Below, piece after piece: positions 8,904 through 17,516 of a DNA stretch of 64,000 nucleotides (the stretch's first letter is position 1; the number at the start of each line of letters is the position of its first letter). The stretch comes from Streptomyces marispadix (lineage in GTDB: Bacteria > Actinomycetota > Actinomycetes > Streptomycetales > Streptomycetaceae), in contig NZ_JAKWJU010000002.1 of the NCBI RefSeq assembly GCF_022524345.1, forward strand, positions 2,356,001 to 2,420,000, given 5' to 3'. The translations under genes were made by a program, and so were the position numbers. The notes beneath the pieces were generated by a model. The model was not told the DNA's origin. It saw only the letters and a program-made list of their open reading frames with translations, and searched no databases.

Positions 8904-9347
8904 TCAGTCCGAGGGCTCCGGGATGGAGGGCTCCAGGAACTCCAGGCGGTTTCCGACCGGGTCGAAGGAGTAGAAGCGCCTGTGCCCCGGGAAGTCGTCG
9001 TCCCAGACCACGTCGGCGCCTCCCGCGCGGAGGCGTTCCGCGAACTCGTCGATCCCACGGACGCGGATGCCGGGGTGCGCCTTCTCGGCGGGACGGAAGT
9101 CCTTCTCGACTCCGAGGTGCAGCACGGCCGTTCCCGCCGCGAACCAGCAGCCGCCGCGTGCGGCGAGCACCGGCGGCTTGGGGATCTGCTCCATGCCGAG
9201 GACGCCCGAGTAGAACGCGCGGAGGGCGTCCTCTGAGCCTGGCGGCGCCGCGAGTTGCACGTGGTCGAGGGAGTCGACGGTCCCGCTCGCGCGGGCGGCT
9301 CCCTCGGGGCCGGTGCGGGTCTCGGGCAGGGGTTCGTGGTCCGTCAT
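8904..9347 (-). CDS. VOC-family protein (glyoxalase/bleomycin-resistance fold)
   Basis: The protein has 147 residues and one or two beta-alpha-beta-beta-beta modules: LDHVQLAAPPGSEDALRAFYSGVLGM, GCWFAAGTAVLHLGVEKDF, HPGIRVRGIDEFAERL and FYSFDPVGNRLEFLEP. His, His and Glu residues typical of the metal site are present (LDHVQ, AVLHLG, LEFLE). VOC enzymes act on diverse small molecules, so the substrate cannot be named. The ATG at 9347 overlaps the stop of the upstream tam gene (ATGA), so the two are co-transcribed. The C-terminal Pro/Ser tail is short. Confidence 0.85.
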   Translation of the reverse strand: MTDHEPLPETRTGPEGAARASGTVDSLDHVQLAAPPGSEDALRAFYSGVLGMEQIPKPPVLAARGGCWFAAGTAVLHLGVEKDFRPAEKAHPGIRVRGIDEFAERLRAGGADVVWDDDFPGHRRFYSFDPVGNRLEFLEPSIPEPSD

Positions 9348-10222
9348 CGCTTCACCGCCACTACGAAGATGCGCCGGAAGGGGAAGACCGTGCCCCGCGA
9401 GGGGTCGCCGCCCAGCGGGGGATACGCCTCGCGCAGCAGCCGCCCGTACTCGTCGAGGAACTCCGCCTGCGCGGCCGGTTCGTCCGCGAGGAGCGTGAGT
9501 ACCGGCCGCAGCCCGGTGCCCTTGACCCAGTCCAGTACGGCGTCCTCGCCGTGCAGCACATGGGCGTACGTGGTCTCCCAGGCGTCCACGTCGCAGCCCA
9601 TCGCGTCCAGCACGTCGAGATAGCCGGCCGGGTCCAGTACGGAACCGGAGCGGGAAGCGGTGCCCAGACGGCCGCGCCAGCGCGGGGAGTTGCGCAGTTC
9701 CAGCAGCAGCGCGTGGCTCGGGGCGTCGAAGTTGCCCGGGACCTGGAAGCAGAGGACGCCGCCGGGCGGCAGGGCTCCGAGCCATGACGGGAAGAGCGCC
9801 GCATGCCCGGGTAGGCCTGCCTCGCCACCGGCGGAGCCCGCCCCTCCGTTGCCCTCGACGGGGAGCACCCAGTGCAGGGCCGCGTTGGAGAAGAGCAGGT
9901 CGAAGTGCTCACCCGGGCCGGGGCGCCATGTGGAGAGATCGGCGTCCACGAATTCGAGGCTGCCCCCGGCGGAGGTCTTCCCGGCGTAGGCGCGGGCCTC
10001 CCGCAGCATGGCCGGGGAGTTGTCGTAGCCGGTGATACGGGCGCGGGGCCAGCGTTCGGCGAGCAGCAGGGAGGGGCCGCCGGGCCCGCAGCCGAGGTCG
10101 GCGATGTGCGGGGTCGCCTCGTCGGGCAGCGAGGGCACCCGGGCGAGGAGGTCCTGTGAGGGGCGGTTGCGGTGCGCCGAGTGGCGTTCGTACAGCTCTG
10201 GGTCCCAGACAGGTGACGTCAT
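9344..10222 (-). CDS. tam: Trans-aconitate 2-methyltransferase
   Basis: The SAM-dependent enzyme methylates trans-aconitate, a spontaneous by-product of the citric acid cycle that inhibits aconitase. The 292-residue protein shows WDPELYERHSAHRNRP, SAM motif I ADLGCGPGGPSLLLAERWP, motif II TGYDNSPAML and SNAALHWV, all typical of Tam. A Gly-rich insertion (EGNGGAGSAGGEAGLP) follows HWV. It is divergent from a MarR regulator with a palindrome between them, the arrangement described for tam and tamR in Streptomyces coelicolor. Confidence 0.92.
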   Translation of the reverse strand: MTSPVWDPELYERHSAHRNRPSQDLLARVPSLPDEATPHIADLGCGPGGPSLLLAERWPRARITGYDNSPAMLREARAYAGKTSAGGSLEFVDADLSTWRPGPGEHFDLLFSNAALHWVLPVEGNGGAGSAGGEAGLPGHAALFPSWLGALPPGGVLCFQVPGNFDAPSHALLLELRNSPRWRGRLGTASRSGSVLDPAGYLDVLDAMGCDVDAWETTYAHVLHGEDAVLDWVKGTGLRPVLTLLADEPAAQAEFLDEYGRLLREAYPPLGGDPSRGTVFPFRRIFVVAVKR

Positions 10223-10244
10223 GGGGGCAGCTTCCCGCCGAAGT

Positions 10245-10288
10245 TATCTCGATGTCAAGAGACTTCATGTCGACACAACTACTACACT
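10245..10288. promoter_or_regulatory. TamR-type operator and leaderless tamR promoter
   Basis: The imperfect palindrome TATCTCGATGTCAAGAGA (10245-10262) has the symmetry T-TCTYGAYRTCRAGA-A expected of MarR/TamR sites. Its minus strand contains TTGACA (10258-10253), a possible -35 for tam. A second short palindrome, TGTCGACA, lies at 10268-10275. TACACT (10283-10288) is a -10 candidate exactly 6 nt before the ATG of the MarR gene, indicating a leaderless transcript. Binding here would control both genes. Confidence 0.7.
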
Positions 10289-10294
10289 GATCAC

Positions 10295-10792
10295 ATGGAG
10301 GACGAGGTCGACCGACTGGTGGCAGCCTGGCGCCGCGAGCGCCCGGACCTCGACGTGGAACCGTTGGAGGTCCTCAGCCGCGTGAGCAGACTCGCACGGC
10401 ACCTGGACCGCGCACGCCGTCTCGCGTTCTCCGAACACAACCTGGAGCCCTGGGAGTTCGACGTTCTCACCGCGCTGCGCCGCGCGGGCACGCCGTATCA
10501 GCTCTCCCCCGGGCAGCTCCTCACTCAGACTCTGGTCACCTCGGGGACCATGACGAACCGCATCGACCGGCTCGCCAAGAAGGGCCTCGTCGAGCGCCTG
10601 CCCGACCCCAGCGACCGGCGAGGTGTGCTGGTGCGGCTGACCGCCGAGGGCCGCGACCGCACGGACAGCGCACTGGCCGGGCTCCTCGCGCAGGAGCGCG
10701 CGATCCTCGTGGAGCTGTCCTCGGCGCAGCGGGCCGAACTCGCTTCGCTGCTACGTCAGTTGACGGCGCCGTTCGACAACATCCCAGGCTGA
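10295..10792 (+). CDS. tamR: MarR-family regulator, TamR-like
   Basis: The 165-residue protein has a winged helix-turn-helix (WEFDVLTALRRAGTPYQLSPGQLL, TSGTMTNRIDRLAKKGLVERLPDPSDRRGVLVRLT) flanked by dimerisation helices. In S. coelicolor the MarR protein TamR next to tam responds to citrate and aconitate isomers and controls tam and other citric acid cycle genes. Position, size and the palindrome upstream support the same role here. No ribosome-binding site precedes the ATG and a -10 box ends 6 nt before it, so the mRNA is probably leaderless. Confidence 0.9.
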   Translation: MEDEVDRLVAAWRRERPDLDVEPLEVLSRVSRLARHLDRARRLAFSEHNLEPWEFDVLTALRRAGTPYQLSPGQLLTQTLVTSGTMTNRIDRLAKKGLVERLPDPSDRRGVLVRLTAEGRDRTDSALAGLLAQERAILVELSSAQRAELASLLRQLTAPFDNIPG

Positions 10793-11027
10793 GACGGCCG
10801 ATGGGGGCGTGGGCGGGGCGCGAGCGGTCATGATGCGCGGCGTTGTGTGCGTCGCCGTGCGGGCGGCCCGCGACCCGGACCGCCCGTCGTCGCAGCGCCG
10901 AAGTCCCGGCGGGCACGGGCGGGTTGAGGACCCGTCGCAATCCTGCCGAGTGCCTGCCGGAAGTCCGCCGGGGCAGCCGCGCGGCCGTGCCCGGGGTGCC
11001 CCGCTGCGGGAGGTGAGGCACAGCCCG

Positions 11028-11033
11028 TAACAT
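11028..11033 (+). promoter_or_regulatory. Leaderless -10 box for the SDR gene
   Basis: TAACAT lies 6 nt before the ATG at 11040, so the start codon would be the first transcribed triplet. The region 10793-11027 contains no other recognisable feature. Confidence 0.5.
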
Positions 11034-11039
11034 CCGTGC

Positions 11040-11807
11040 ATGGGCGGACGTCATTCGGATCGATTCGCGGGACGCACCGTCCTCATCACAGGCGGTGGCG
11101 CGGGCATCGGGGCCGCTACGGCTCACAGGCTGGCCGATGAGGGCGCGGCCGTGGTCGTACTCGACAGCGACGAGGGCGACGGCCATCGCACCGCACGCGA
11201 GATCACGGCCTCCGGGGGCCGTGCCGCCTTCGTGCTGGGCGACGTCACCGACGAGCCCGCATGGAACAGGGCGGTACGCACCGCACACGACGGTTTCGGG
11301 CCGCTCGACGGGCTGGTGAGCAACGCCGGGCTGATGCTGCCGGGCGAGGCCGGACAGCTCTCCCTCTCCGACTGGCAGTGGCAGCTCCATGTGAATCTGA
11401 CGGGCGCGTTCCTCGGTCTGCGTGCGTGCCTGGACGATCTGCGCGCACGAGGCGGTTCGGTGGTGCTGACCTCGTCGGTGCAGGCTCTGGTGGGTCTGCG
11501 GGAGCGGCCCGCGTACGCGGCGGCGAAGGCGGGTCTAACGGGGCTCGGCCGTCAGCTCGCAGTCGACTACGGCCCCGGAATCCGCGTCAACAGCGTGCTG
11601 CCGGGGCCGATCGTCACCGGCGCCTGGGAGGGCACGAGCGAGGAGGACGCACGGCGGACCGCCGAGCAGACCGTCGCGGGCCGCTACGGCCATCCCGACG
11701 AAGTGGCCGCCGCCATCGCGTTCCTGCTCTCCGACGACGCCTCGTATGTGACGGGCACAAGCCTCGTCGTGGACGGCGGCTGGAGCGTGTACAAGACCTC
11801 GCTGTGA
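11040..11807 (+). CDS. SDR-family NAD(P)-dependent oxidoreductase
   Basis: This classical short-chain dehydrogenase of 255 residues has the cofactor motif TVLITGGGAGIGAATAHRL, acidic residue VVLDSDEG suggesting NAD(H), NAG in SNAGLML, the catalytic Ser (LTSSVQA), YxxxK (PAYAAAKAG) and the C-terminal VTGTSLVVDGGWS. The substrate is unknown. It stands alone, with a probable leaderless promoter. It is not obviously linked to the convergent response regulator. Confidence 0.92.
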   Translation: MGGRHSDRFAGRTVLITGGGAGIGAATAHRLADEGAAVVVLDSDEGDGHRTAREITASGGRAAFVLGDVTDEPAWNRAVRTAHDGFGPLDGLVSNAGLMLPGEAGQLSLSDWQWQLHVNLTGAFLGLRACLDDLRARGGSVVLTSSVQALVGLRERPAYAAAKAGLTGLGRQLAVDYGPGIRVNSVLPGPIVTGAWEGTSEEDARRTAEQTVAGRYGHPDEVAAAIAFLLSDDASYVTGTSLVVDGGWSVYKTSL

Positions 11808-11868
11808 GGCCGCCGGTCGTCCGGCGGTCCGCGCCAGGCCCTCCGACTTCGCGCTGTGCGGCCCAGGT

Positions 11869-12876
11869 TCAGCGCGCCGCGCCGCTCGGCTCCAGGTCGA
11901 CCGGGCCAACTCCCGCCCTGCGTGCCAGCGCGACCGCGGCCAGCGTGGAGTGGACCCCCAGCTTGCCCAGGACGTTCTGCATATGCGTACGGACGGTGTG
12001 CGGCGAGAGATAGAGCCGCTCGGCGACGGCCTTGCGGCCGAGACCCGCGACCATGCAGCGCAGCACCTCCCGCTCGCGCGGCGTCAGCGACTCCACGAGC
12101 CGTTCGCTCTCCGTACGATGCTTGCGGGACGCGGTCAACTCCTTCAGCACGCCCGTCAGAAGCGCCGGCGGCAGATGCGTCTCGTCCTTCAGCACACCGC
12201 GGATGACCTGGAGCAGCCGGGAGAGCGAGCAGTCCTTGGCGACCCAGCCTCCGGCACCGGCCTGTAGGGCTGACGCGGCCTGACGCGGATCGTCCCGTTC
12301 GGCCAGTACGACCGTGCGCACCGCCGGGTGGTCGCTGCGTACCCGCCCTACGAGGGGGATGCCGCCGGGGTCGGCGTCCGACGGCGCCTGGGACCTGCCA
12401 CCGGATGAGGCGGAACGAGGGCCGACTTGCTGCCCGCCTACGGGAGTCGGGACACCGGAGGCGGCCTGAACTCCGGAGGCCGGGGCGCCGGGCGGACGCG
12501 CGGCTCCCGGCGGGCCCTGACCCGTCGAGCCGGGGGCCGAAGTGATCGCCGACGGCGGCCCGTTGGGCGAGCCGTCACGTGAAGCCACCGAAGACGGCGG
12601 CCAGTTGGCCCCGTTCGCAGGTCCGGCATGGCCGTGTGCGCCTGGCCCTCCGCCCGTAGCCGCGCCCGCGCCCCCTGGCGGCGGCGACAAGTCCGCGTCC
12701 ACCAGCAGCACGTCGAAGCGGCGCCCGTCCGCGGCGCCCCGCTCCAGGCAGCGCAGCGCGGCCTGCGCACTGCCCGCCGCGGCGACCTCGACGTCCTGCT
12801 CGGCCGCGAGCGCAGCGGCCAGGGACTCGGCGAAGATGCGGTGGTCGTCGACCACCAGCACACGGATACGTTGCAT
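11869..12876 (-). CDS. LuxR/NarL response regulator with receiver domain interrupted by an insertion
   Basis: The start ATG at 12876 is preceded by AGGGGGCGAC and by RIRVLVVDDHRIF, the receiver beta-1/acidic pocket. The phosphoacceptor Asp60 is in DVLLVDADLS. Directly after it, residues ~65-172 are a Pro/Gly/Ala/Ser-rich low-complexity stretch with no counterpart in ordinary receivers. The receiver then resumes (VRSDHPAVRTVVLAERDD, conserved Lys in GGWVAKDCS). The C-terminal LuxR HTH is intact (LTPREREVLRCMVAGL, KAVAERLYLSPHTVRTHMQNVLGKLG). Length is 335 instead of ~220. No sensor kinase is adjacent. Confidence 0.9.
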   Translation of the reverse strand: MQRIRVLVVDDHRIFAESLAAALAAEQDVEVAAAGSAQAALRCLERGAADGRRFDVLLVDADLSPPPGGAGAATGGGPGAHGHAGPANGANWPPSSVASRDGSPNGPPSAITSAPGSTGQGPPGAARPPGAPASGVQAASGVPTPVGGQQVGPRSASSGGRSQAPSDADPGGIPLVGRVRSDHPAVRTVVLAERDDPRQAASALQAGAGGWVAKDCSLSRLLQVIRGVLKDETHLPPALLTGVLKELTASRKHRTESERLVESLTPREREVLRCMVAGLGRKAVAERLYLSPHTVRTHMQNVLGKLGVHSTLAAVALARRAGVGPVDLEPSGAAR

Positions 12877-13201
12877 GTCGCCCCCTGGCAGTGCGGGTAC
12901 GTCACCCCCGGCGAAGGGAAGAGATGCGCGTACTGGGGGAATCCCCTCGCCCGGCCGGGTCCCCCTTCCCACACCGAAGGTCGTGGTGGGGGTACCTCCC
13001 ACACCGAAGGTCGTGGGGGAGACACCGCCGCGCCCTTGCCTGCCCCGCCCGGCATCACTGCCTGCGTGGCCTGCCCGGCCGCCCGCCCCCTGACTGGCAC
13101 CGGCCCCCACCGGTGCGATGCGTACGACTCAGGGTAAGGCCGGGGGATGACAACGGAAACCGATTGGCGAAACTGCTTGCGCGTGACGTGAACTGAGGGA
13201 C
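12877..13201. other. Intergenic region with 20-bp direct repeats
   Basis: The region holds TCCCACACCGAAGGTCGTGG twice (12967-12986 and 12997-13016), 30 bp apart and joined by GGGGTACC. These resemble the GGGGGTACCTCCC-type short interspersed repeats common between Streptomyces genes. It must also hold the promoters of the response regulator and, near 13160-13200, of the GNAT gene; no clear pair was identified. Confidence 0.6.
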
Positions 13202-13639
13202 ATGTTCCGCATAGAGACTCAGGCCGACGAGGAAAGACGCCGCCTCGTGCGTCAGCGGCTCCGTGAATCCAACTCCCGCAGCTCACCGGTGATGGCGGAG
13301 CTGCGCGGCACACCTTCGGATTCCGAAGTGCCCGTGGAGGTCTACGCGTTCGACGGCGACAGGCTCAACGGGGGCCTCGTCGGCGAAGCTTGGGGGTTCT
13401 GGCTGCACATCCGGCTGCTGTGGGTGGAGGAGTCGGCAAGAGGGTCCGGCCTCGGCTCACGGCTGATGGCCGCAGCCGAGGAACACGCCCGTGACCGGCT
13501 CGGATGCGTCAACTCGCGGGTGGAGACCTTCGATTTCCAGGCCCCCGGCTTCTACCGGAAGCTCGGCTACAACCATGTGGGAAAGATCGAGGACTATCCG
13601 CCCGGATGCACCGAGCATCTCTTCGTCAAGCGTCTGTAA
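13202..13639 (+). CDS. GNAT-family N-acetyltransferase
   Basis: The 145-residue protein has the GNAT fold: an N-terminal helix pair, a central strand GFWLHIRLLWVEESARGSGLGSRLM with the acetyl-CoA loop R-G-S-G-L-G, and C-terminal VETFDFQAPGFYRKLGYNHVGKIEDYPPG, a signature often seen in small-molecule or peptide acetyltransferases of this subgroup. The substrate is unknown. Its 3' end overlaps the convergent galK by 14 bp. The ATG at 13202 is preceded by GAGGGAC, close to the start. Confidence 0.88.
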   Translation: MFRIETQADEERRRLVRQRLRESNSRSSPVMAELRGTPSDSEVPVEVYAFDGDRLNGGLVGEAWGFWLHIRLLWVEESARGSGLGSRLMAAAEEHARDRLGCVNSRVETFDFQAPGFYRKLGYNHVGKIEDYPPGCTEHLFVKRL

Positions 13640-14783
13640 CCCTTCGCGCACCGGGGCCGGGCACCGCCTCGAAGACGCTCGGAGCGCGGTGACCGGCCTC
13701 CGCGAACGCCTCGGCGACCGCCTTCGCCACGGATTCCGCGGCGTCCTCCCTTACGAGCACGATCGCCGAGCCTCCGAACCCGCCGCCCGTCATACGTGCC
13801 CCGAGGGCACCTGCGGTGTTCGACGCCTCGACGACGAGATCGAGTTCGGGGCAGGAGACGCGGAAGTCGTCACGCAGCGAGGCGTGTCCTTCGGTCAGTA
13901 CGGGCCCGACGGCGTGCGTCTCGCCCGCGTCGAGGAGGCGGATGGTGCGTGCGACGCGTTCGTTCTCAGTGACGACGTGCCGCACCAGCGGGCGCAGCGA
14001 CGCGTCCGTCAACCGGCCCAGCGCCGACGGGAGTTCACCGGGGGTGACGCCGCGCAGGCTGGGCACGCCCAGCTCGGCGGCGGCGGCCTCGCAGCCCGCT
14101 CGGCGCTCGGCGTAGGCGCCGTCGCCCAGCGCGTGCTTGACGCGGGTGTCGACGACGAGCAGCCGCAGGCCCTTCGCCGCGAGGTCGAGGGGGACCTGTC
14201 TGCGTGTGAGGTCGCGGGTGTCGAGATACAGGGCGTGGCCCTCGGTGCAGCACGCGGACGCCATCTGGTCCATCACTCCGCAGGGCACGCCCGCGAACTC
14301 GTTCTCCGCGCGGCGGCACAGCTCCGCGATGCGGTGCGGCGGCAGGCCCAGCCCGTACAGCCCGTCGAGCGCCACGGCCGTGGCGACCTCCAGCGCGGCG
14401 GACGAGGAGAGCCCGGCGCCGGTGGGCACGCTGCTTTCGAAGTGCAGGTCGGCGCCGCCCACTTGGTGGCCCGCGGCACGCAGCGCCCATGCCACTCCCG
14501 CCGGGTACGCGGCCCAGCCGCCGCGGTCGCCTGCCGTACCGGGCGACTGCGGGCCGAGGGTGTCCACACGCAGCTCGGTGACGCCGCCGGAGGTGTCGGC
14601 CGAGTGCAGCCGCAGCACGCCGTCGTCCCGGCGGGCCGCCTCCACGCGGCACGTCTGCGGCAGAGCGAGCGGCATGACGAAACCGTCGTTGTAGTCGGTG
14701 TGTTCGCCGATCAGATTGACGCGGCCCGGCGCCTCCCATACACCCTCCGGCGACGACCCGTACACCGAGTGGAAGCCCGTCAT
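13626..14783 (-). CDS. galK: Galactokinase
   Basis: GalK phosphorylates galactose at C1 with ATP, the first Leloir step after mutarotation. The 385-residue protein shows the galactokinase signature [19 protein letters not shown], the GHMP ATP-binding loop [15 protein letters not shown], substrate Asp in GVMDQMAS and the C-terminal [12 protein letters not shown]. It is the last gene of galT-galE-galK; its ATG overlaps the galE stop. AGGGGGAGC precedes the start. Confidence 0.96.
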   Translation of the reverse strand: MTGFHSVYGSSPEGVWEAPGRVNLIGEHTDYNDGFVMPLALPQTCRVEAARRDDGVLRLHSADTSGGVTELRVDTLGPQSPGTAGDRGGWAAYPAGVAWALRAAGHQVGGADLHFESSVPTGAGLSSSAALEVATAVALDGLYGLGLPPHRIAELCRRAENEFAGVPCGVMDQMASACCTEGHALYLDTRDLTRRQVPLDLAAKGLRLLVVDTRVKHALGDGAYAERRAGCEAAAAELGVPSLRGVTPGELPSALGRLTDASLRPLVRHVVTENERVARTIRLLDAGETHAVGPVLTEGHASLRDDFRVSCPELDLVVEASNTAGALGARMTGGGFGGSAIVLVREDAAESVAKAVAEAFAEAGHRAPSVFEAVPGPGARRVTDA

Positions 14784-15895
14784 GCTCCCCCTCGTTCCCT
14801 GCCGCCGGAACCGCGCTCGCCGCCGGAGAGCGCGCCTTCGGCGGCTGCGGCCTGCTCTTCACGGGAAGTCCGCGACCGGGCGAAGTCCCAGGCGGTCTGG
14901 ACGATTTCGGCCAGGTCCGTACGCGTGGGCCGCCAGCCGAGACGGCTCACGGCACGCTCCGCCGAGGCGACGAGCTGCGCCGGGTCGCCCTCCCGCCGGG
15001 GCGCGGCGGTCTCGGGCACCGGGTGCCCCGTGACCTTGCGGACGGTCTCGACGACCTCGCGTACGGAGAAGCCGTTGCCGTTGCCCAGGTTGCAGATCAG
15101 ATGCGTGCCTGCGGGGACTTCGCCCGCGCCGGGGTCCCCGCGCTCGCCGTGCATCGCGGCCATGGCGAGCAGATGGGCCTCCGCGAGGTCGGCGACATGG
15201 ATGTAGTCGCGTACACAGGTGCCGTCGGGTGTCGGATAGTCGTCGCCGAAGACGGAGACCGCCTCGCGGCGGCCCTGCGCGACCTGGAGCACGATGGGGA
15301 TCAGATGCGACTCGGGGTCGTGCCGCTCGCCGTAACGCCCGTAGGCGCCCGCGACGTTGAAGTAGCGCAGGGACACGGCGGCCAGGCCGTGCGCACGGCA
15401 CTCCCCGCTGATCATGTGGTCCACGGCGAGCTTGGAGGCGCCATAGGGGTTCGTGGGCGCCTCGGACGCGTCCTCGTGGATGGGGGTGCTCTCCGGCTCG
15501 CCGTAGGTGGCGGCGGTCGAGGAGAAGACGAGCCTGCGCACGCCCGACTCCCGCATGGCGCTGAGCAGTTCGATGCTGCCGCCTACGTTGTTGTTCCAGT
15601 ACTTGCCGGGGTCCTGGACGGACTCGCCGACCTGGGAGTGGGCCGCGAAGTGCAGCACGCCGTCGTACGAGGAGTCCAGCACCCGTGCGGCGTCCTGCAC
15701 GCGCCCCTCGACGAACTCGGCGCCTTCGGGGACCGCGTCGCGGAAGCCGGTGGAGAGGTCGTCGAGCACGACCACGGAGTGCCCGGCCTCCAGCAGATGG
15801 GCGGCCACGACGCTCCCGACGTAACCCGCGCCGCCCGTGACCAGGTACTTACCGCTGTGTGCTGCGGGGGTCCTCCCCCGTGGGCTGGCAGTCAC
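14780..15895 (-). CDS. galE: UDP-glucose 4-epimerase
   Basis: GalE interconverts UDP-galactose and UDP-glucose using tightly bound NAD. The extended-SDR protein has GGAGYVGS near its start, [11 protein letters not shown], catalytic Ser/Thr (FSSTAATYG) and YxxxK ([13 protein letters not shown]). The GTG at 15895 is the only plausible start: GAGAGG lies 6 nt upstream and no other start codon lies before KYLVTGG. This makes the gene overlap the end of galT by 47 bp and gives a 15-residue leader. A ~25-residue Ala/Gly/Glu-rich C-terminal tail follows the domain. Confidence 0.95.
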   Translation of the reverse strand: MTASPRGRTPAAHSGKYLVTGGAGYVGSVVAAHLLEAGHSVVVLDDLSTGFRDAVPEGAEFVEGRVQDAARVLDSSYDGVLHFAAHSQVGESVQDPGKYWNNNVGGSIELLSAMRESGVRRLVFSSTAATYGEPESTPIHEDASEAPTNPYGASKLAVDHMISGECRAHGLAAVSLRYFNVAGAYGRYGERHDPESHLIPIVLQVAQGRREAVSVFGDDYPTPDGTCVRDYIHVADLAEAHLLAMAAMHGERGDPGAGEVPAGTHLICNLGNGNGFSVREVVETVRKVTGHPVPETAAPRREGDPAQLVASAERAVSRLGWRPTRTDLAEIVQTAWDFARSRTSREEQAAAAEGALSGGERGSGGRERGGA

Positions 15896-17057
15896 TCGCT
15901 ACCTCTCGCAGTCGCTCGGCCGCCCGCTCCGGCGGCACATCGTTGATGAACACGCTCATCCCGGATTCGGAACCCGCGAGGAACTTCAGTTTGCCGGAAG
16001 TCCGTCGGATGGTGAAAAGCTCAAGGTGCAGTGCGAAGTCCTCGCGGGCGACGGACATCGCGGCACCGTCCCGTACGCCGTCCGTCTGCCGCCCGCGTGC
16101 GGGCAGCGAGAACGGCGCCTGGTGCCAGGCGGATATATAAGGGGTCGGCGGCTCGTCCGGGCCGAAGATGCGATCGAAGCGGCGCAGCACCTCCAGATAG
16201 ATCCCCGGGAACGCCGCCCTCGCCTCCTCGCTGAGCGCCATCAGGTCCGGCACCCGGCCGGTGGGATAGAGGTGCACCTCGTACGGCCAGTGCGCGGCGT
16301 GCGGGACGAAGGCCACCCAGTGCTCGTTCCGGCACACCACGCGGCGGCCGTCGGACAGTTCAGCCGCGAGTACGTCGTCGAAGAGGTTCCGTCCGTCCGT
16401 ACGGGCCGCGTGCCGGGCCACGGAGTCGAGCATGCGCGCGGTGCGCGGCGTGACGAACGGATAGGCGTAGATCTGCCCGTGCGGGTGCGCGAGGGTCACG
16501 CCGATCTCCGCGCCACGGTTCTCGAAGCAGAAGATCTGCTCCACGCCCGGGAGTTGGGACAGCTCGGCGGTGCGGTCGGTCCATGCTTCGAGCACGAGCC
16601 CGGCATGCTCGCCGGTGAGGGACGCGAACGAGGCGTGGTGGTCGGAGGTGAAGCACACGACCTCGCAGCGGCCAGCGCCGGGTCGGTGCGTCAGCAGTCC
16701 GTCGCGCACGGAAGGCACAGCGCCGTCCGCGGTCTCCGGGCCGGGCCCGCCCGCGAATGAGGGGAAGCGGTTCTCGAACACCGCGACGTCGTAGTCCGGT
16801 TCGGGGATCTCGCTCGGATTCCCGTCGTCGCGGGTCGGGCAGAGCGGGCAGGCGTCGGCGGGCGGGTGGTACGTACGCTCCTGCCGGTGCGCGGTGACAG
16901 CGGTCCACTCCGCGAGCAGCGGGTCGTAGCGGATCTCGGAGGCCGTGGTGGTGCGCCCGAGCGGACGCCGGTCGTCGCGGTCGCGCACCTTGTCGTCACG
17001 CAGATCGAAATAGATGATCTCGCGGCCGTCGGCCAGCCGGTTCGACGTCTTCTTCAA
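15849..17057 (-). CDS. galT: Galactose-1-phosphate uridylyltransferase
   Basis: GalT transfers UMP from UDP-glucose to galactose-1-phosphate. The 402-residue protein has zinc-site residues (CPLCPT), the active-site [10 protein letters not shown] (uridylylated His) and C-terminal [10 protein letters not shown]. The start appears to be TTG at 17057, 9 nt after AGGAG; no ATG/GTG fits better. It leads the gal operon. In S. lividans this operon has a galactose-inducible promoter upstream of galT and a second constitutive promoter inside; only the upstream region is assessed here. Confidence 0.95.
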   Translation of the reverse strand: MKKTSNRLADGREIIYFDLRDDKVRDRDDRRPLGRTTTASEIRYDPLLAEWTAVTAHRQERTYHPPADACPLCPTRDDGNPSEIPEPDYDVAVFENRFPSFAGGPGPETADGAVPSVRDGLLTHRPGAGRCEVVCFTSDHHASFASLTGEHAGLVLEAWTDRTAELSQLPGVEQIFCFENRGAEIGVTLAHPHGQIYAYPFVTPRTARMLDSVARHAARTDGRNLFDDVLAAELSDGRRVVCRNEHWVAFVPHAAHWPYEVHLYPTGRVPDLMALSEEARAAFPGIYLEVLRRFDRIFGPDEPPTPYISAWHQAPFSLPARGRQTDGVRDGAAMSVAREDFALHLELFTIRRTSGKLKFLAGSESGMSVFINDVPPERAAERLREVASDCQPTGEDPRSTQR

Positions 17058-17516
17058 CGGTGTTCACTCCTCACCAGCAGCCGACTCGGTGCGTCTCAGC
17101 GTTCTTGTCTCTCGTCCGGATCTCGTGTGCGGTCTCTGCCCCCGCGAAGCCTCTCAAACATAATCACACAGAAATAATCAGAGACCAACATCGGGCTCCA
17201 AGGCCGTTGAACAGCCTCACACATGGCACTGACAACAGCCGCGACCGTTTCCACAGGCCGCAATACGGTACATAGTGCGCACACGGCTGGGGGCCTACGC
17301 GTTTGCGACATTCGGCAGCGAACAGTGGCGCCGTCGACGTGGGGCGATCCAAGGTGAGTGGTGCCGACTTGGGCGTGCCGGCGTGGCGTGCCGGCGTGAG
17401 CGGGGCTCAACTGCGCGGCGTCGGCGGGCAGTCGGCTGCTCGTGCGCGTCGCGCCTCACTGCCGGCGGCCGGGCCCGCGCACGGCACGGCTCCTCGCTCT
17501 CGGGGCCTCTCGGCGG
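17058..17516. promoter_or_regulatory. Upstream region of the gal operon with direct repeats
   Basis: No gene is supported in these 459 nt. ATAATCA occurs at 17160-17166 and 17174-17180 on the + strand, 14 bp apart, in an AT-rich island (17154-17185) that stands out from the surrounding GC. Seen from galT this is TGATTAT repeated about 110-120 nt before the start, a plausible operator for a DeoR/LacI-type gal regulator; the galP1 promoter of Streptomyces is known to use direct repeats. The rest (17280-17516) shows nothing recognisable. Confidence 0.5.

Noticed and set aside
12967..13016. CRISPR-like repeat
   Set aside because: Only two copies with a 10-bp spacer and no cas genes; it matches common Streptomyces intergenic repeats.
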